A stretch of DNA of 5,481 nucleotides. Origin: an uncultured beta proteobacterium. Its GTDB lineage: Bacteria; Pseudomonadota; Gammaproteobacteria; Burkholderiales; Burkholderiaceae_C. The notes below the pieces were generated by a model. It ran no database searches and had not been told where the DNA came from. It saw only the letters and a program-made list of their open reading frames with translations. The translations under genes were made by a program, and so were the position numbers. The stretch is from the NCBI GenBank assembly GCA_903886165.1, contig CAISLL010000399.1, forward strand, positions 1 to 5,481. The letters are read 5' to 3'. Positions 1 to 5,481 of this stretch are shown here, piece by piece; positions within the stretch are counted from its first letter, which is position 1, and each line of letters begins with the position of its first letter.

Positions 1-291
1 GCGAATAGGTGTTTGTGCGCCGCGTGCGCGGGCGAACTCGCCCACGGCAAAGTCCTGGGTGTCGGACCAGGGTAGGGTCAGGTCACCTGCAGCCAACTCC
101 TCGTTGTGCGGCAGGTACAAAAAGGAGGGCAACAAGGCCAGGTTGTCGACGCTGCCGGGGGCAGTCAGCTGGGGGATGTCGAGCACGCCATAACTGGTGG
201 TTTCGCCGTCGCTGGCGCTGATGTCCACATAGGCCAGCGCGCAGTGGGTGGTGCCTAGGTCGATGCCGATGGCAAAACGCGGCGTGCTCAC
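1..291 (-). CDS. Hsp70-family protein, N-terminal part (cut by window edge)
   Basis: The first 97 codons of an Hsp70/actin-fold ATPase; the gene continues beyond base 1. The start is GTG at 291-289, chosen because the nucleotide-binding phosphate-1 loop follows at once (residues 8-15, IGIDLGTT, continuing HCALAYVD) and because a Shine-Dalgarno-like GAGGTGG lies 4 bases upstream. The GTG overlaps the TGA of the DUF2760 gene by four bases (GTGA), so translation is probably coupled. Residues 58-60 region (LLPSFLYLP) matches the position of the 'PSvv' strand that follows the phosphate loop in DnaK. The stretch between differs from housekeeping DnaK: it is longer and reads VDISASDGETTSYGVLDIPQ. 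I infer a divergent cytosolic Hsp70 homologue, not DnaK itself. The substrate-binding part is outside the window, so the client and exact subfamily cannot be judged. Hsp70-like genes beside DUF2760 are, as I recall, a recurring pair in Burkholderiales. Confidence 0.9.
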   Translation of the reverse strand, partial: MSTPRFAIGIDLGTTHCALAYVDISASDGETTSYGVLDIPQLTAPGSVDNLALLPSFLYLPHNEELAAGDLTLPWSDTQDFAVGEFARARGAQTPIR

Positions 292-860
292 AGTTCCACC
301 TCAGCTTGCGCCAGCACGCGCACGTCATGACTCTCGGCCAGCTTGGGCAGGCGGGTCTCGGTAACGCGCCAGCCACGGTGGCACAGGCTGCCGGTGAACG
401 GGGCCTGACCCACCACGTTGCCGGTCAGGCGTACAGCGCGCGCGTCAAACCCGGCGGGCACTGTCAGGCGGCTGCCCTCAGCCTCGGGGCGCACCGGGGC
501 AAGGGTGAAAGGTTCGCGCAGCACCTTGCTGCAGCCCTCGTGCAGCACGCGGGCCACGCCACCAATATCGGCATCGCTGTAAAGGCTCAGGTCTTCCTGT
601 GTGAAGTCGATCAGGCGCGCATCGCGTTGCAACAGGCCCAGCAACTGCATGGCAGCATCGGGCGTGGCTTCTTTCATGGGTGGGGGCGCCACCGGGGCGG
701 GCTTGGGTGCAGGGGCGGGGGGTGTCGCTGCTGCAGGCTGGTTCAGGGCGATCACGCGGGCGGCAAATGCGGCATTGCCCAACACGCCGAAAAATGCGCC
801 AAAGGCGACCGGCAGGCGTTGAAAAAATGAGGGCAAAGCCTCTGGTTTTGAAGATGTCAT
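288..860 (-). CDS. DUF2760-domain protein
   Basis: A 190-residue protein of unknown function that I recognise as the DUF2760 family. ATG at 860 is preceded by AGGGA with a 7-base spacer (872-868), which supports this start. Residues 12-39 are hydrophobic and aromatic with few charges (FFQRLPVAFGAFFGVLGNAA), suggesting a membrane-associated or amphipathic N-terminal helix. Residues 41-61 form a Pro/Ala-rich linker. The conserved domain runs from about residue 65 to the end and contains LLGLLQRDARLIDF (73-86), the acidic segment QEDLSLYSDADIG (88-100), and a C-terminal beta-rich part with GSLCHRGW (157-164). The stop codon overlaps the start of the Hsp70-family gene, so the two products are probably made together. 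I infer a helper or partner role for the adjacent Hsp70; the sequence shows no catalytic motif. Function remains unknown. Confidence 0.88.
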   Translation of the reverse strand: MTSSKPEALPSFFQRLPVAFGAFFGVLGNAAFAARVIALNQPAAATPPAPAPKPAPVAPPPMKEATPDAAMQLLGLLQRDARLIDFTQEDLSLYSDADIGGVARVLHEGCSKVLREPFTLAPVRPEAEGSRLTVPAGFDARAVRLTGNVVGQAPFTGSLCHRGWRVTETRLPKLAESHDVRVLAQAEVEL

Positions 861-885
861 GTGAAGTTCCCTGAGAGGTTGTGGG

Positions 886-911
886 GGGCGTGATCCGTGA
901 AACGGATGCCC
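886..911 (-). other. Hairpin between mutL and the DUF2760 gene
   Basis: An inverted repeat in the 99-bp gap. ATCCGT (893-898) pairs with ACGGAT (902-907) around a 3-base loop, and the outer GGGC (886-889) pairs with GCCC (908-911) past a 3-base bulge. Read on the minus strand it lies 3' of the mutL stop, but no T run follows on either strand. It may be a weak, Rho-assisted or processing stem, or no functional element. Apart from this hairpin and the ribosome-binding site at 872-868 I see nothing convincing in 861-959; TAAAAT at 951-946 could serve as a -10 box but has no good -35 partner. Confidence 0.35.
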
Positions 912-959
912 GTTGCCTGGCGAAAGCCGTGGCGTACTGGCATGGATTTTAAAGTCTGC

Positions 960-3020
960 TCACCGACCCCGCATGAACAGTGCGTCCAGCTCACGCAGGC
1001 TGATTTGCCGCCAGGTGGGGCGGCCGTGGTTGCATTGGTCGGAACGCTCGGTGGCTTCCATCTGGCGCAAGAGCGCATTCATTTCTTCCAGCGTCAGGTG
1101 CCGGTTGGCGCGCACCGCACCGTGGCAGGCCATGGTGCCGAGCAGTTCGTTGTGGGCGCGCTGAATCACGGTGCTGGCCTCGTGCTGGGCAAGCTCGGTC
1201 AACACGCTGCGCGCCAGCTCAACCGCATCACCTTGTGCCAGCGTGGTCGGCACGGCGCGCACCGCCAGAGTCTTGCCGGAAAACGGCGTGATGTCCAGCC
1301 CCAGCAGGTGCAGGGTGGCGGCGTTCGCCTCAGCCGTGGACACTTCCAGCGGCGTGGCGGCAAAAGTGACCGGAATCAGCAGCGGCTGGCTGCACAGGCG
1401 GGGGGTGTTGTCAGTCGGGTTGGCCGCAGCAGTTTGGGTCTGCGCGGCTGCCCACTGTGCCTTGAGCCGCTCATAAACGATGCGTTCATGCGCGGCGTGC
1501 ATGTCCACCAGCACCAAGCCTTGTATGTTTTCCGCCAGGATGTAGATACCTTTGAGCTGCGCCAACGCCCGGCCCAGCGGCCAGTTGCCAGCGGGCAGGG
1601 TTGCCGTGCTTGGAGAATTGTGGTCAAGGGCTTGGGCGGGGGCGGCGTCGTCAGGCGCTTGATGTGGCCGACGCGAATCGATACCTGGAGTAGGTGAGCT
1701 CTCCACGCTGGCGTTGCGCGCAGCGTCAGGCGCGGCCGGCACATCCGGTGCGCGTTGCCACAGCGCACCCAGGTCACTCACCCGGTGCCCCACAGCCTGT
1801 TCAAAATGCATAGCTGCCTGCGCATATTTTATAGGGGCTAGAGGCCTATTTTCTAAAAATGTACCGTTTGACAGCGTGGCACCGACGCCTGCTGCAATGG
1901 CGCTTGGTGCTGACGGCATGCCAGTGCCTTGTGCGGGCGCGTCAGCCGCCAGCGGCAACTGGCCAGCACGCGGGGCCGCCAGCGCACTTTCCACCGCGTG
2001 GCGCACTGCCTGATGCACCTCGCGGCTGTCACGAAAGCGCACCTCGATCTTGGTCGGGTGCACGTTCACATCCACACGGGTCGGGTCAATCTCGACATAC
2101 AACGCATAAACCGGCTGGCGCTGGCCGTGCAACACGTCGTCGTAGGCGCTGCGGGCACCGTGGGTGATGACCTTGTCACGCACAAAACGGCCGTTCACGT
2201 AGCAAAACTGCTGGTCCGAGCGGGCCCGGGCTGCATCCGGAATGCCGGCACGGCCCCAGACCTTGATGACGGGCGCGTAATCCGGCCGACCGGGGGCGGC
2301 GCTGCTGGAAAAATCGACCCACACTGAGCGTTCCACAAACTCAGCACCCAGCACATCGGCCAGGCGCTGCTCCAGCGCGGGCAGGCTGCCCGCCTCGCCA
2401 CAGCGCCGCCACTGTTCCACCAGCTTGCCTTCATGCCAGATGGCAAACCCCACCTCTGGCCGGGCCAGCGCGTGACGCCGCACGGCCTCCACACAGTGCG
2501 CCAGTTCGGTGGCGTCGGTTTTCAGGAACTTGCGCCGCGCAGGTGTCGAGAAAAACAGCTCCTTGACCTCCACCGTGGTGCCGACCGTGCGCGCCACCGG
2601 TTTGATCTCGCCCGTTTGACCTTCCAGTAAGTAGGCATGATTTTGGCCTGAAGCCCTTGAAAGTAAAGCGCAATCAGCTATTGAGTTAATAGCGGCCAGG
2701 GCTTCACCCCGAAAACCCATGGTGCCGACCGATTCGAGGTCGGACAGGCTGCCAATCTTGCTGGTGGCGTGGCGCTTCAAGGCAATCGCCAACTCGTCGG
2801 GCAAGATGCCGGTGCCGTCGTCTTCCACACTGATCAGGCGCACACCACCGGCCAGCAGCCGCACCGTGACTTGGGTGGCGCCGGCGTCCAGCGCGTTGTC
2901 GACCAGTTCGCGCACGACAGATGCCGGGCGCTCCACCACCTCGCCGGCAGCAATCTGGCTGATCAGTTCGTCGGGCAGTTCGCGGATCGGGCGACGGGGG
3001 GAGGGGGAGGTTTCAATCAT
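960..3020 (-). CDS. mutL: DNA mismatch repair protein MutL (endonuclease type)
   Basis: MutL couples mismatch recognition by MutS to strand incision and excision in the cytoplasm. From ATG at 3020 the product has 686 residues, longer than E. coli MutL (615); the excess is in the linker. GHKL ATPase motifs: IAAGEVVERPASVVRELVDN (residues 23-42; E38 and N42 correspond to the catalytic Glu and Mg-binding Asn), VEDDGTGI (65-72), GFRGEAL (102-108), GTTVEV and PARRKFLKT (about 147-168). VNGRFVRDK and DVNVHPTKIEVRF mark the second N-terminal subdomain. A variable linker covers about 350-480. The C-terminal dimerisation/endonuclease domain has DMHAAHERIVYE (506-517, the DQHA(X)2E(X)4E motif with Gln replaced by Met), QPLLIP (545-550, identical to the beta-clamp-binding motif of E. 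coli MutL), ACHGAVRA (631-638) and CNHGRP (663-668). It should therefore nick DNA itself, without MutH. A TTG four codons upstream (3032) is possible, but neither start has a clear ribosome-binding site and ATG is preferred. Two copies of a dispersed repeat lie inside the gene. Confidence 0.97.
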   Translation of the reverse strand: MIETSPSPRRPIRELPDELISQIAAGEVVERPASVVRELVDNALDAGATQVTVRLLAGGVRLISVEDDGTGILPDELAIALKRHATSKIGSLSDLESVGTMGFRGEALAAINSIADCALLSRASGQNHAYLLEGQTGEIKPVARTVGTTVEVKELFFSTPARRKFLKTDATELAHCVEAVRRHALARPEVGFAIWHEGKLVEQWRRCGEAGSLPALEQRLADVLGAEFVERSVWVDFSSSAAPGRPDYAPVIKVWGRAGIPDAARARSDQQFCYVNGRFVRDKVITHGARSAYDDVLHGQRQPVYALYVEIDPTRVDVNVHPTKIEVRFRDSREVHQAVRHAVESALAAPRAGQLPLAADAPAQGTGMPSAPSAIAAGVGATLSNGTFLENRPLAPIKYAQAAMHFEQAVGHRVSDLGALWQRAPDVPAAPDAARNASVESSPTPGIDSRRPHQAPDDAAPAQALDHNSPSTATLPAGNWPLGRALAQLKGIYILAENIQGLVLVDMHAAHERIVYERLKAQWAAAQTQTAAANPTDNTPRLCSQPLLIPVTFAATPLEVSTAEANAATLHLLGLDITPFSGKTLAVRAVPTTLAQGDAVELARSVLTELAQHEASTVIQRAHNELLGTMACHGAVRANRHLTLEEMNALLRQMEATERSDQCNHGRPTWRQISLRELDALFMRGR
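1799..1859 (+). repeat. Dispersed 61-bp repeat, copy in mutL linker
   Basis: This copy aligns without gaps to the intergenic copy at 4934-4994, with about 45 of 61 bases the same by hand count; shared blocks include TTCAAAAT, ATAGCTGC, TGCGC and GGGCTA. It is markedly more AT-rich than the flanking mutL sequence. On the minus strand it encodes MutL residues 388-408 (FLENRPLAPIKYAQAAMHFE), in the variable linker between the ATPase and endonuclease domains, where an added peptide could be tolerated. No stop is created in the mutL frame. Confidence 0.8.
2645..2682 (-). repeat. Decayed repeat copy (38-bp core) in mutL ATPase region
   Basis: Read on the minus strand this segment contains AATAGCTG, TTGCGCTTT, AAGGGCT and AGGCC at the same spacing as in the other two copies. 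Ungapped matches over the 38-base core are 28 with the copy at 4944-4981 and 26 with the copy at 1809-1846; those two copies share 28 with each other, so this is as good a family member as they are. It encodes IADCALLSRASG of MutL, just after GFRGEAL. Its codons include ATA, TTA and AGG, which are rare in the rest of the gene. Outside the core the similarity fades, so the borders are uncertain. Confidence 0.6.
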
Positions 3021-3109
3021 GGGGCAAATCAAGGCACGGGCGAGTTAAGGTAGGGCGAGAACCATACTCGACTCTTTCATTGTTTGGGGGTGGGCATTGG
3101 TCATGCGAG

Positions 3110-4903
3110 TCAAGTCAAATCTTCCAGCAGGGGCTCGGGCACACCAACGTCGAGCGGCACCGGCAGTTCTTCCACATCGCGCAGTTTGCGCTGAATGGCA
3201 CGGGTGCGCACCCCCACCTCGTTGAACTTGGCCGCTGCGGTGTCAATGGATTTTTTGGTGGCTTCCACAATCTCGCCAAACTTGCTGAATTCGTTCTTGA
3301 CCGAGCCCAGCAGGCTCCAAACTTCAGACGAGCGCTTTTCAATGGCCAGCGTCTTGAAACCCATCTGCAGGCTGTTGAGCATGGCGGCCAGGTTCGCCGG
3401 GCCGGTGATCATGACTCGGCAGTCGTTCTGGATGGCTTCGACCAGGCCGGGGCGGCGAATCACCTCGGCAAACAGGCCCTCGGTGGGCAGGTACAAAATG
3501 GCAAAGTCGGTGGTGTGGGGTGGCGACACGTACTTGCTCACAATCTTCTTGGCCTCCAGCTTCATCGAGGTCTCAAACGCGTTGCCGGCCTGCGAAATGG
3601 CCGCTTTGTCCACCGCGTCATAGGCATCCATCAGGCGCTGGTAATGCTCCACCGGGTATTTGGAGTCAATCGGCAGCCAAATCGGGTGCGCGTCGTGTTT
3701 GCCGGGCAGGCGAATGGCAAATTCCACCAGCTCGTTGCTGTCCGGCACGGTTTTGACATTTTTGCCGTATTGGTCGATGGTCAGCACGTTCTCAATGATC
3801 GCGCCCAGCTGCATTTCACCCCAGGTTCCGCGTGATTTCACGTTGGTCATCACCCGTTTCAGGTCGCCCACACTGGCGGCCAGGGTCTTCATTTCACCCA
3901 GGCCGTTTTGCACCTGCTCCAGCCGTTCGCTGACCAGTTTGAAGGATTCACCCAGGCGCTGCTCCAGCGTGGCGTGCAGTTTTTCGTCCACGGTGCGGCG
4001 CATTTCTTCCAGCTTGGTGGTGTTGTCCAGCTGAATCGCGGCCAGCCGCTCATTCAGTGCCACCCGCAGTTGCTCGGCGTTTTGCTGGCTGCCTTGCACC
4101 AACCCGGTGAGTTGCTGCGACACCGACTCTTGCAGGGCGGAGAACTGGTGCTTGATCTGGTAGCTGTTGCCTTCCAGCTGGTCTTTCAGTGCTGTTGACA
4201 TCACACCCAGTTGCGTGTTGATGTCTGCCTTGAGAGAGTCCAGTGTTTGGCGTGTAGCACCAGTCAGGGTTTCAAAACGCTCCTGGATACGGGTTTCAAA
4301 CAGCGCGGCGCTGTCCGTCATGGCCTGACGCGACTTGATGCTCTCAGCTGCCAGGTTGCTCAGGGACGTGCCCAGCTCTGTGCGAAAACCGCCCAAGGCC
4401 TCGGTCAATTCCTTGCGCCCGGTGGCGGCATCTGTCTGTGCCTGGCCTAGATGCGCCAGCAGGGTTTTGCTGGTGTCTTCCAGCCCGTTGGATACCGCCA
4501 GTTGCAAAGCCTCAAGTCGCTGGCCCAGTGCAGTCTCAAAACCGACCAGGCGTTGTTCGAGTTTGCCCTCAAAACCCTGAAACGCGGTCAAAAGTTCAGA
4601 TCTGCTCTGGCGCGACTCGGCCACGGTTTGGGCAAGTTTGTCATCCATCGCGCGGCGAACAGTCTCCAGACTTGACGCTGTGGTCTGGGTAAAGCCGCGC
4701 AATTGCTGCGACACGCCCTCAAGTGCGCCATCGCTTTTGGCCACCGCTTGCAGCGTGGCGCGGGCGGACTGCTCCAGCGACTCCAGCTTCAGCGCCAACT
4801 CTGGAGGCAGGTCGATGCGGGATTTGCGCAGCAGGCCAATGATTTGTAGCACCAGCACCAGGGCGATACCGGCAAGCAGCAGGGGAAGAATCAGGTCAGT
4901 CAT
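3110..4903 (-). CDS. rmuC: RmuC-family DNA recombination protein
   Basis: A 597-residue RmuC homologue. In E. coli rmuC affects recombination at inverted repeats; its biochemical role is poorly defined, though the core has a restriction-endonuclease-like look. Residues 4-25 form one N-terminal membrane segment (LILPLLLAGIALVLVLQIIG), after which basic residues suggest that the rest faces the cytoplasm. Residues about 35-345 are Gln/Glu/Leu-rich and probably coiled coil, with 11-residue periodicity (FEGKLEQRL at 111 and FETALGQRL at 122). The conserved domain covers about 345-565: SRGTWGEMQLGAIIENVL (357-374), WLPIDSKYP (409-417), DFAILYLPTEGLFAEV (466-481) and ITGPANLAAMLNSLQMGF (499-516). 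E. coli RmuC is about 475 residues, so the coiled coil here is extended. ATG at 4903 gives the full membrane anchor; only a weak AAAGA lies upstream. It precedes mutL by 89 bases on the same strand, so co-transcription is possible. I saw no clear promoter or terminator in 3021-3109. Confidence 0.95.
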   Translation of the reverse strand: MTDLILPLLLAGIALVLVLQIIGLLRKSRIDLPPELALKLESLEQSARATLQAVAKSDGALEGVSQQLRGFTQTTASSLETVRRAMDDKLAQTVAESRQSRSELLTAFQGFEGKLEQRLVGFETALGQRLEALQLAVSNGLEDTSKTLLAHLGQAQTDAATGRKELTEALGGFRTELGTSLSNLAAESIKSRQAMTDSAALFETRIQERFETLTGATRQTLDSLKADINTQLGVMSTALKDQLEGNSYQIKHQFSALQESVSQQLTGLVQGSQQNAEQLRVALNERLAAIQLDNTTKLEEMRRTVDEKLHATLEQRLGESFKLVSERLEQVQNGLGEMKTLAASVGDLKRVMTNVKSRGTWGEMQLGAIIENVLTIDQYGKNVKTVPDSNELVEFAIRLPGKHDAHPIWLPIDSKYPVEHYQRLMDAYDAVDKAAISQAGNAFETSMKLEAKKIVSKYVSPPHTTDFAILYLPTEGLFAEVIRRPGLVEAIQNDCRVMITGPANLAAMLNSLQMGFKTLAIEKRSSEVWSLLGSVKNEFSKFGEIVEATKKSIDTAAAKFNEVGVRTRAIQRKLRDVEELPVPLDVGVPEPLLEDLT

Positions 4904-4930
4904 GGGGTTGGGTCTTTGACACTCGTCAGG

Positions 4931-4969
4931 TTATTTCAAAATTAATAGCTGCTTGCGCTTTTGAAATAA
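4931..4969. repeat. Perfect 11-bp inverted repeat upstream of rmuC
   Basis: TTATTTCAAAA (4931-4941) is the exact reverse complement of TTTTGAAATAA (4959-4969), with a 17-base loop. The arms overlap the left half of the dispersed repeat. The stem is almost all A/T and would be weak in RNA. It could be a protein-binding palindrome or part of the repeat's own structure; the copy within the mutL linker does not keep this pairing. Confidence 0.5.
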
Positions 4970-4994
4970 GGGCTATAAGCCGATTTCTTATAAA
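4934..4994 (+). repeat. Dispersed 61-bp repeat, intergenic copy upstream of rmuC
   Basis: This copy fills most of the gap between the toxin gene stop (5010) and the rmuC start (4903). It contains the shared blocks AATAGCTGCTTGCGCTT and AAGGGCTATAAGCC. The same element occurs inside mutL at 1799-1859 and, in decayed form, at 2645-2682. From memory it resembles short interspersed repeats that are common between genes in Comamonadaceae; this was not checked. Its AT-rich ends may add promoter-like or hairpin character in front of rmuC. Confidence 0.8.
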
Positions 4995-5009
4995 TTCAGG
5001 CAGGTGGAT

Positions 5010-5413
5010 TCACAGCGTGAAGGGGTCGAGCAAAGGTACCTTGAACGCGGCAAAGTCACGCGTGTTGCGCGTCACCACGGTCAGCTGATGCACCTGTGCA
5101 GTCGCTGCGATCATGGCATCTTCAAACAGGGCATCCGACTGGTGGTGCATCAAACGGGCACAGGCGCGAAAGGTCTGTGCATCCATCGGCAAGATGCTGT
5201 GGGTTTCCGCCAGGCGGTCAGCCCACTGTGTGATTTCTTGCGCCTTGACCGGATTCTGCTCTTTGGTGAGCGCAATGCCACGCTGAATTTCGCCCAGAGT
5301 GACGGCAGAGACAAACAAATCGGATTCGGGTGTGGCAGTCAACCAGGCCAATACGCCGCCGTCAGGCTTGGCCTTGCACAACTCTGAGACACATTGATGT
5401 CGAGCAAGAACAT
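5010..5413 (-). pseudogene. VapC-type PIN-domain toxin, frameshifted near 5' end
   Basis: PIN-domain ribonucleases of the VapC family are toxins that cleave RNA and are held in check by a co-expressed antitoxin. The natural start appears to be ATG at 5413, giving MFLLDINV, the family's N-terminal strand with the first catalytic Asp. The match then jumps one frame: SELCKAKPDGGVLAWLTATP continues in another frame to the stop at 5010. Adding one base near 5390 (for example restoring GG before TCTCAG, to give NVVSEL) yields a 134-residue protein of normal VapC length with D5, E42 (TLGEIQRG), D99 (EDAMIAATA) and D120 (TRNTRDF), the four acidic residues expected. So the gene is either inactivated by a one-base deletion or carries a sequencing error. 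The unshifted frame can be read from a GTG at 5450, but that start lies inside the antitoxin gene and replaces the catalytic N-terminus, so I reject it. ATG overlaps the antitoxin stop by one base (TGATG). Confidence 0.78.
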
Positions 5414-5481
5414 CAAAACTCAACAGGATGTCGGCGCTTGATTTGTCCACGCGGCACGGTCAAGAGTTCGCCGCGTGCTGA
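5413..5481 (-). CDS. Probable antitoxin, C-terminal end only
   Basis: The last 22 codons of a gene that enters from beyond the right edge, ending VPRGQIKRRHPVEF and a TGA at 5415-5413. The stop shares its A with the ATG of the toxin gene (TGATG), the arrangement usual for antitoxin-toxin operons, where the antitoxin is translated first. The basic tail is compatible with a toxin-binding C-terminus, but too little is present to assign a family (Phd/YefM or VapB). The call rests on position and overlap more than on sequence. Confidence 0.55.
   Translation of the reverse strand, partial: SARGELLTVPRGQIKRRHPVEF

Noticed and set aside
306..830. Open frame on the plus strand opposite the DUF2760 gene
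   Set aside because: Composition is that of an antisense shadow, and the minus-strand frame has a ribosome-binding site and recognisable domain.
897..1697. Long open frame on the plus strand opposite mutL
   Set aside because: It is His/Gln/Gly/Arg-rich, matches no family I know, and is the expected antisense shadow of GC-rich mutL codons.
960..3032. MutL starting at TTG 3032
   Set aside because: It adds only MICP before the ATG at 3020, uses a rarer start codon, and has no ribosome-binding site to favour it.
3045..3080. Eleven-codon frame on the minus strand just upstream of mutL, a possible leader peptide
   Set aside because: It has no ribosome-binding site, no run of a regulatory amino acid, and no attenuator-like hairpins after it; a frame this short is expected by chance.
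3080..3835. Long open frame on the plus strand opposite the rmuC 3' half
   Set aside because: It mirrors the conserved RmuC domain in antisense, has no family resemblance, and is best explained by codon bias of rmuC.
5010..5450. A 146-residue frame beginning at GTG 5450 that covers the PIN domain
   Set aside because: The first residues (MDKSSADILLSFDVLARHQ) are out-of-frame translation of the antitoxin end and of the true toxin start. The family N-terminus MFLLDINV lies in a different frame from ATG 5413, so the long frame is an artefact of the frameshift.

Overview
The window reads as ordinary chromosome of a GC-rich betaproteobacterium, most likely Burkholderiales, family Comamonadaceae (Rhodoferax or Polaromonas type). 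This rests on the MutL sequence style (DMHA and CNHGRP forms of the endonuclease motifs), the pairing of a DUF2760 gene with an Hsp70-family gene, and a short interspersed repeat that resembles repeats I remember from Comamonadaceae intergenic DNA. The lineage call is inference; no search was run.

All genes lie on the minus strand. In transcription order they are: the last 22 codons of a probable antitoxin gene (5481-5413); a PIN-domain VapC-type toxin gene that carries an apparent one-base deletion near its 5' end (5413-5010); a 106-bp gap filled mostly by a 61-bp repeat; rmuC (4903-3110), a coiled-coil membrane-anchored protein of the RmuC family; an 89-bp gap; mutL (3020-960), a mismatch repair ATPase/endonuclease; a 99-bp gap with a hairpin; a DUF2760 gene (860-288); and the 5' end of an Hsp70-family gene (291 to the window edge). 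The antitoxin/toxin pair and the DUF2760/Hsp70 pair each have overlapping stop and start codons (TGATG and GTGA), so each pair is probably translationally coupled. RmuC and MutL both act in DNA maintenance. No gap between genes exceeds about 110 bases.

The most unusual signal is a dispersed repeat family with three members here. One is intergenic, upstream of rmuC. A second lies inverted within the mutL linker-coding region. A third, less obvious member lies in the part of mutL that encodes the conserved ATPase domain, just after the GFRGEAL motif. The three align without gaps over a 38-base core (28, 28 and 26 matches in the three pairwise comparisons by hand count), and the element has no stop codon in the frames in which mutL reads it. 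This resembles the behaviour of the palindromic elements of Rickettsia that enter protein-coding genes, but in a different lineage and in a mismatch repair gene. The second item to check is the frameshifted toxin gene, in which the first catalytic aspartate is cut off from the rest of the PIN domain.
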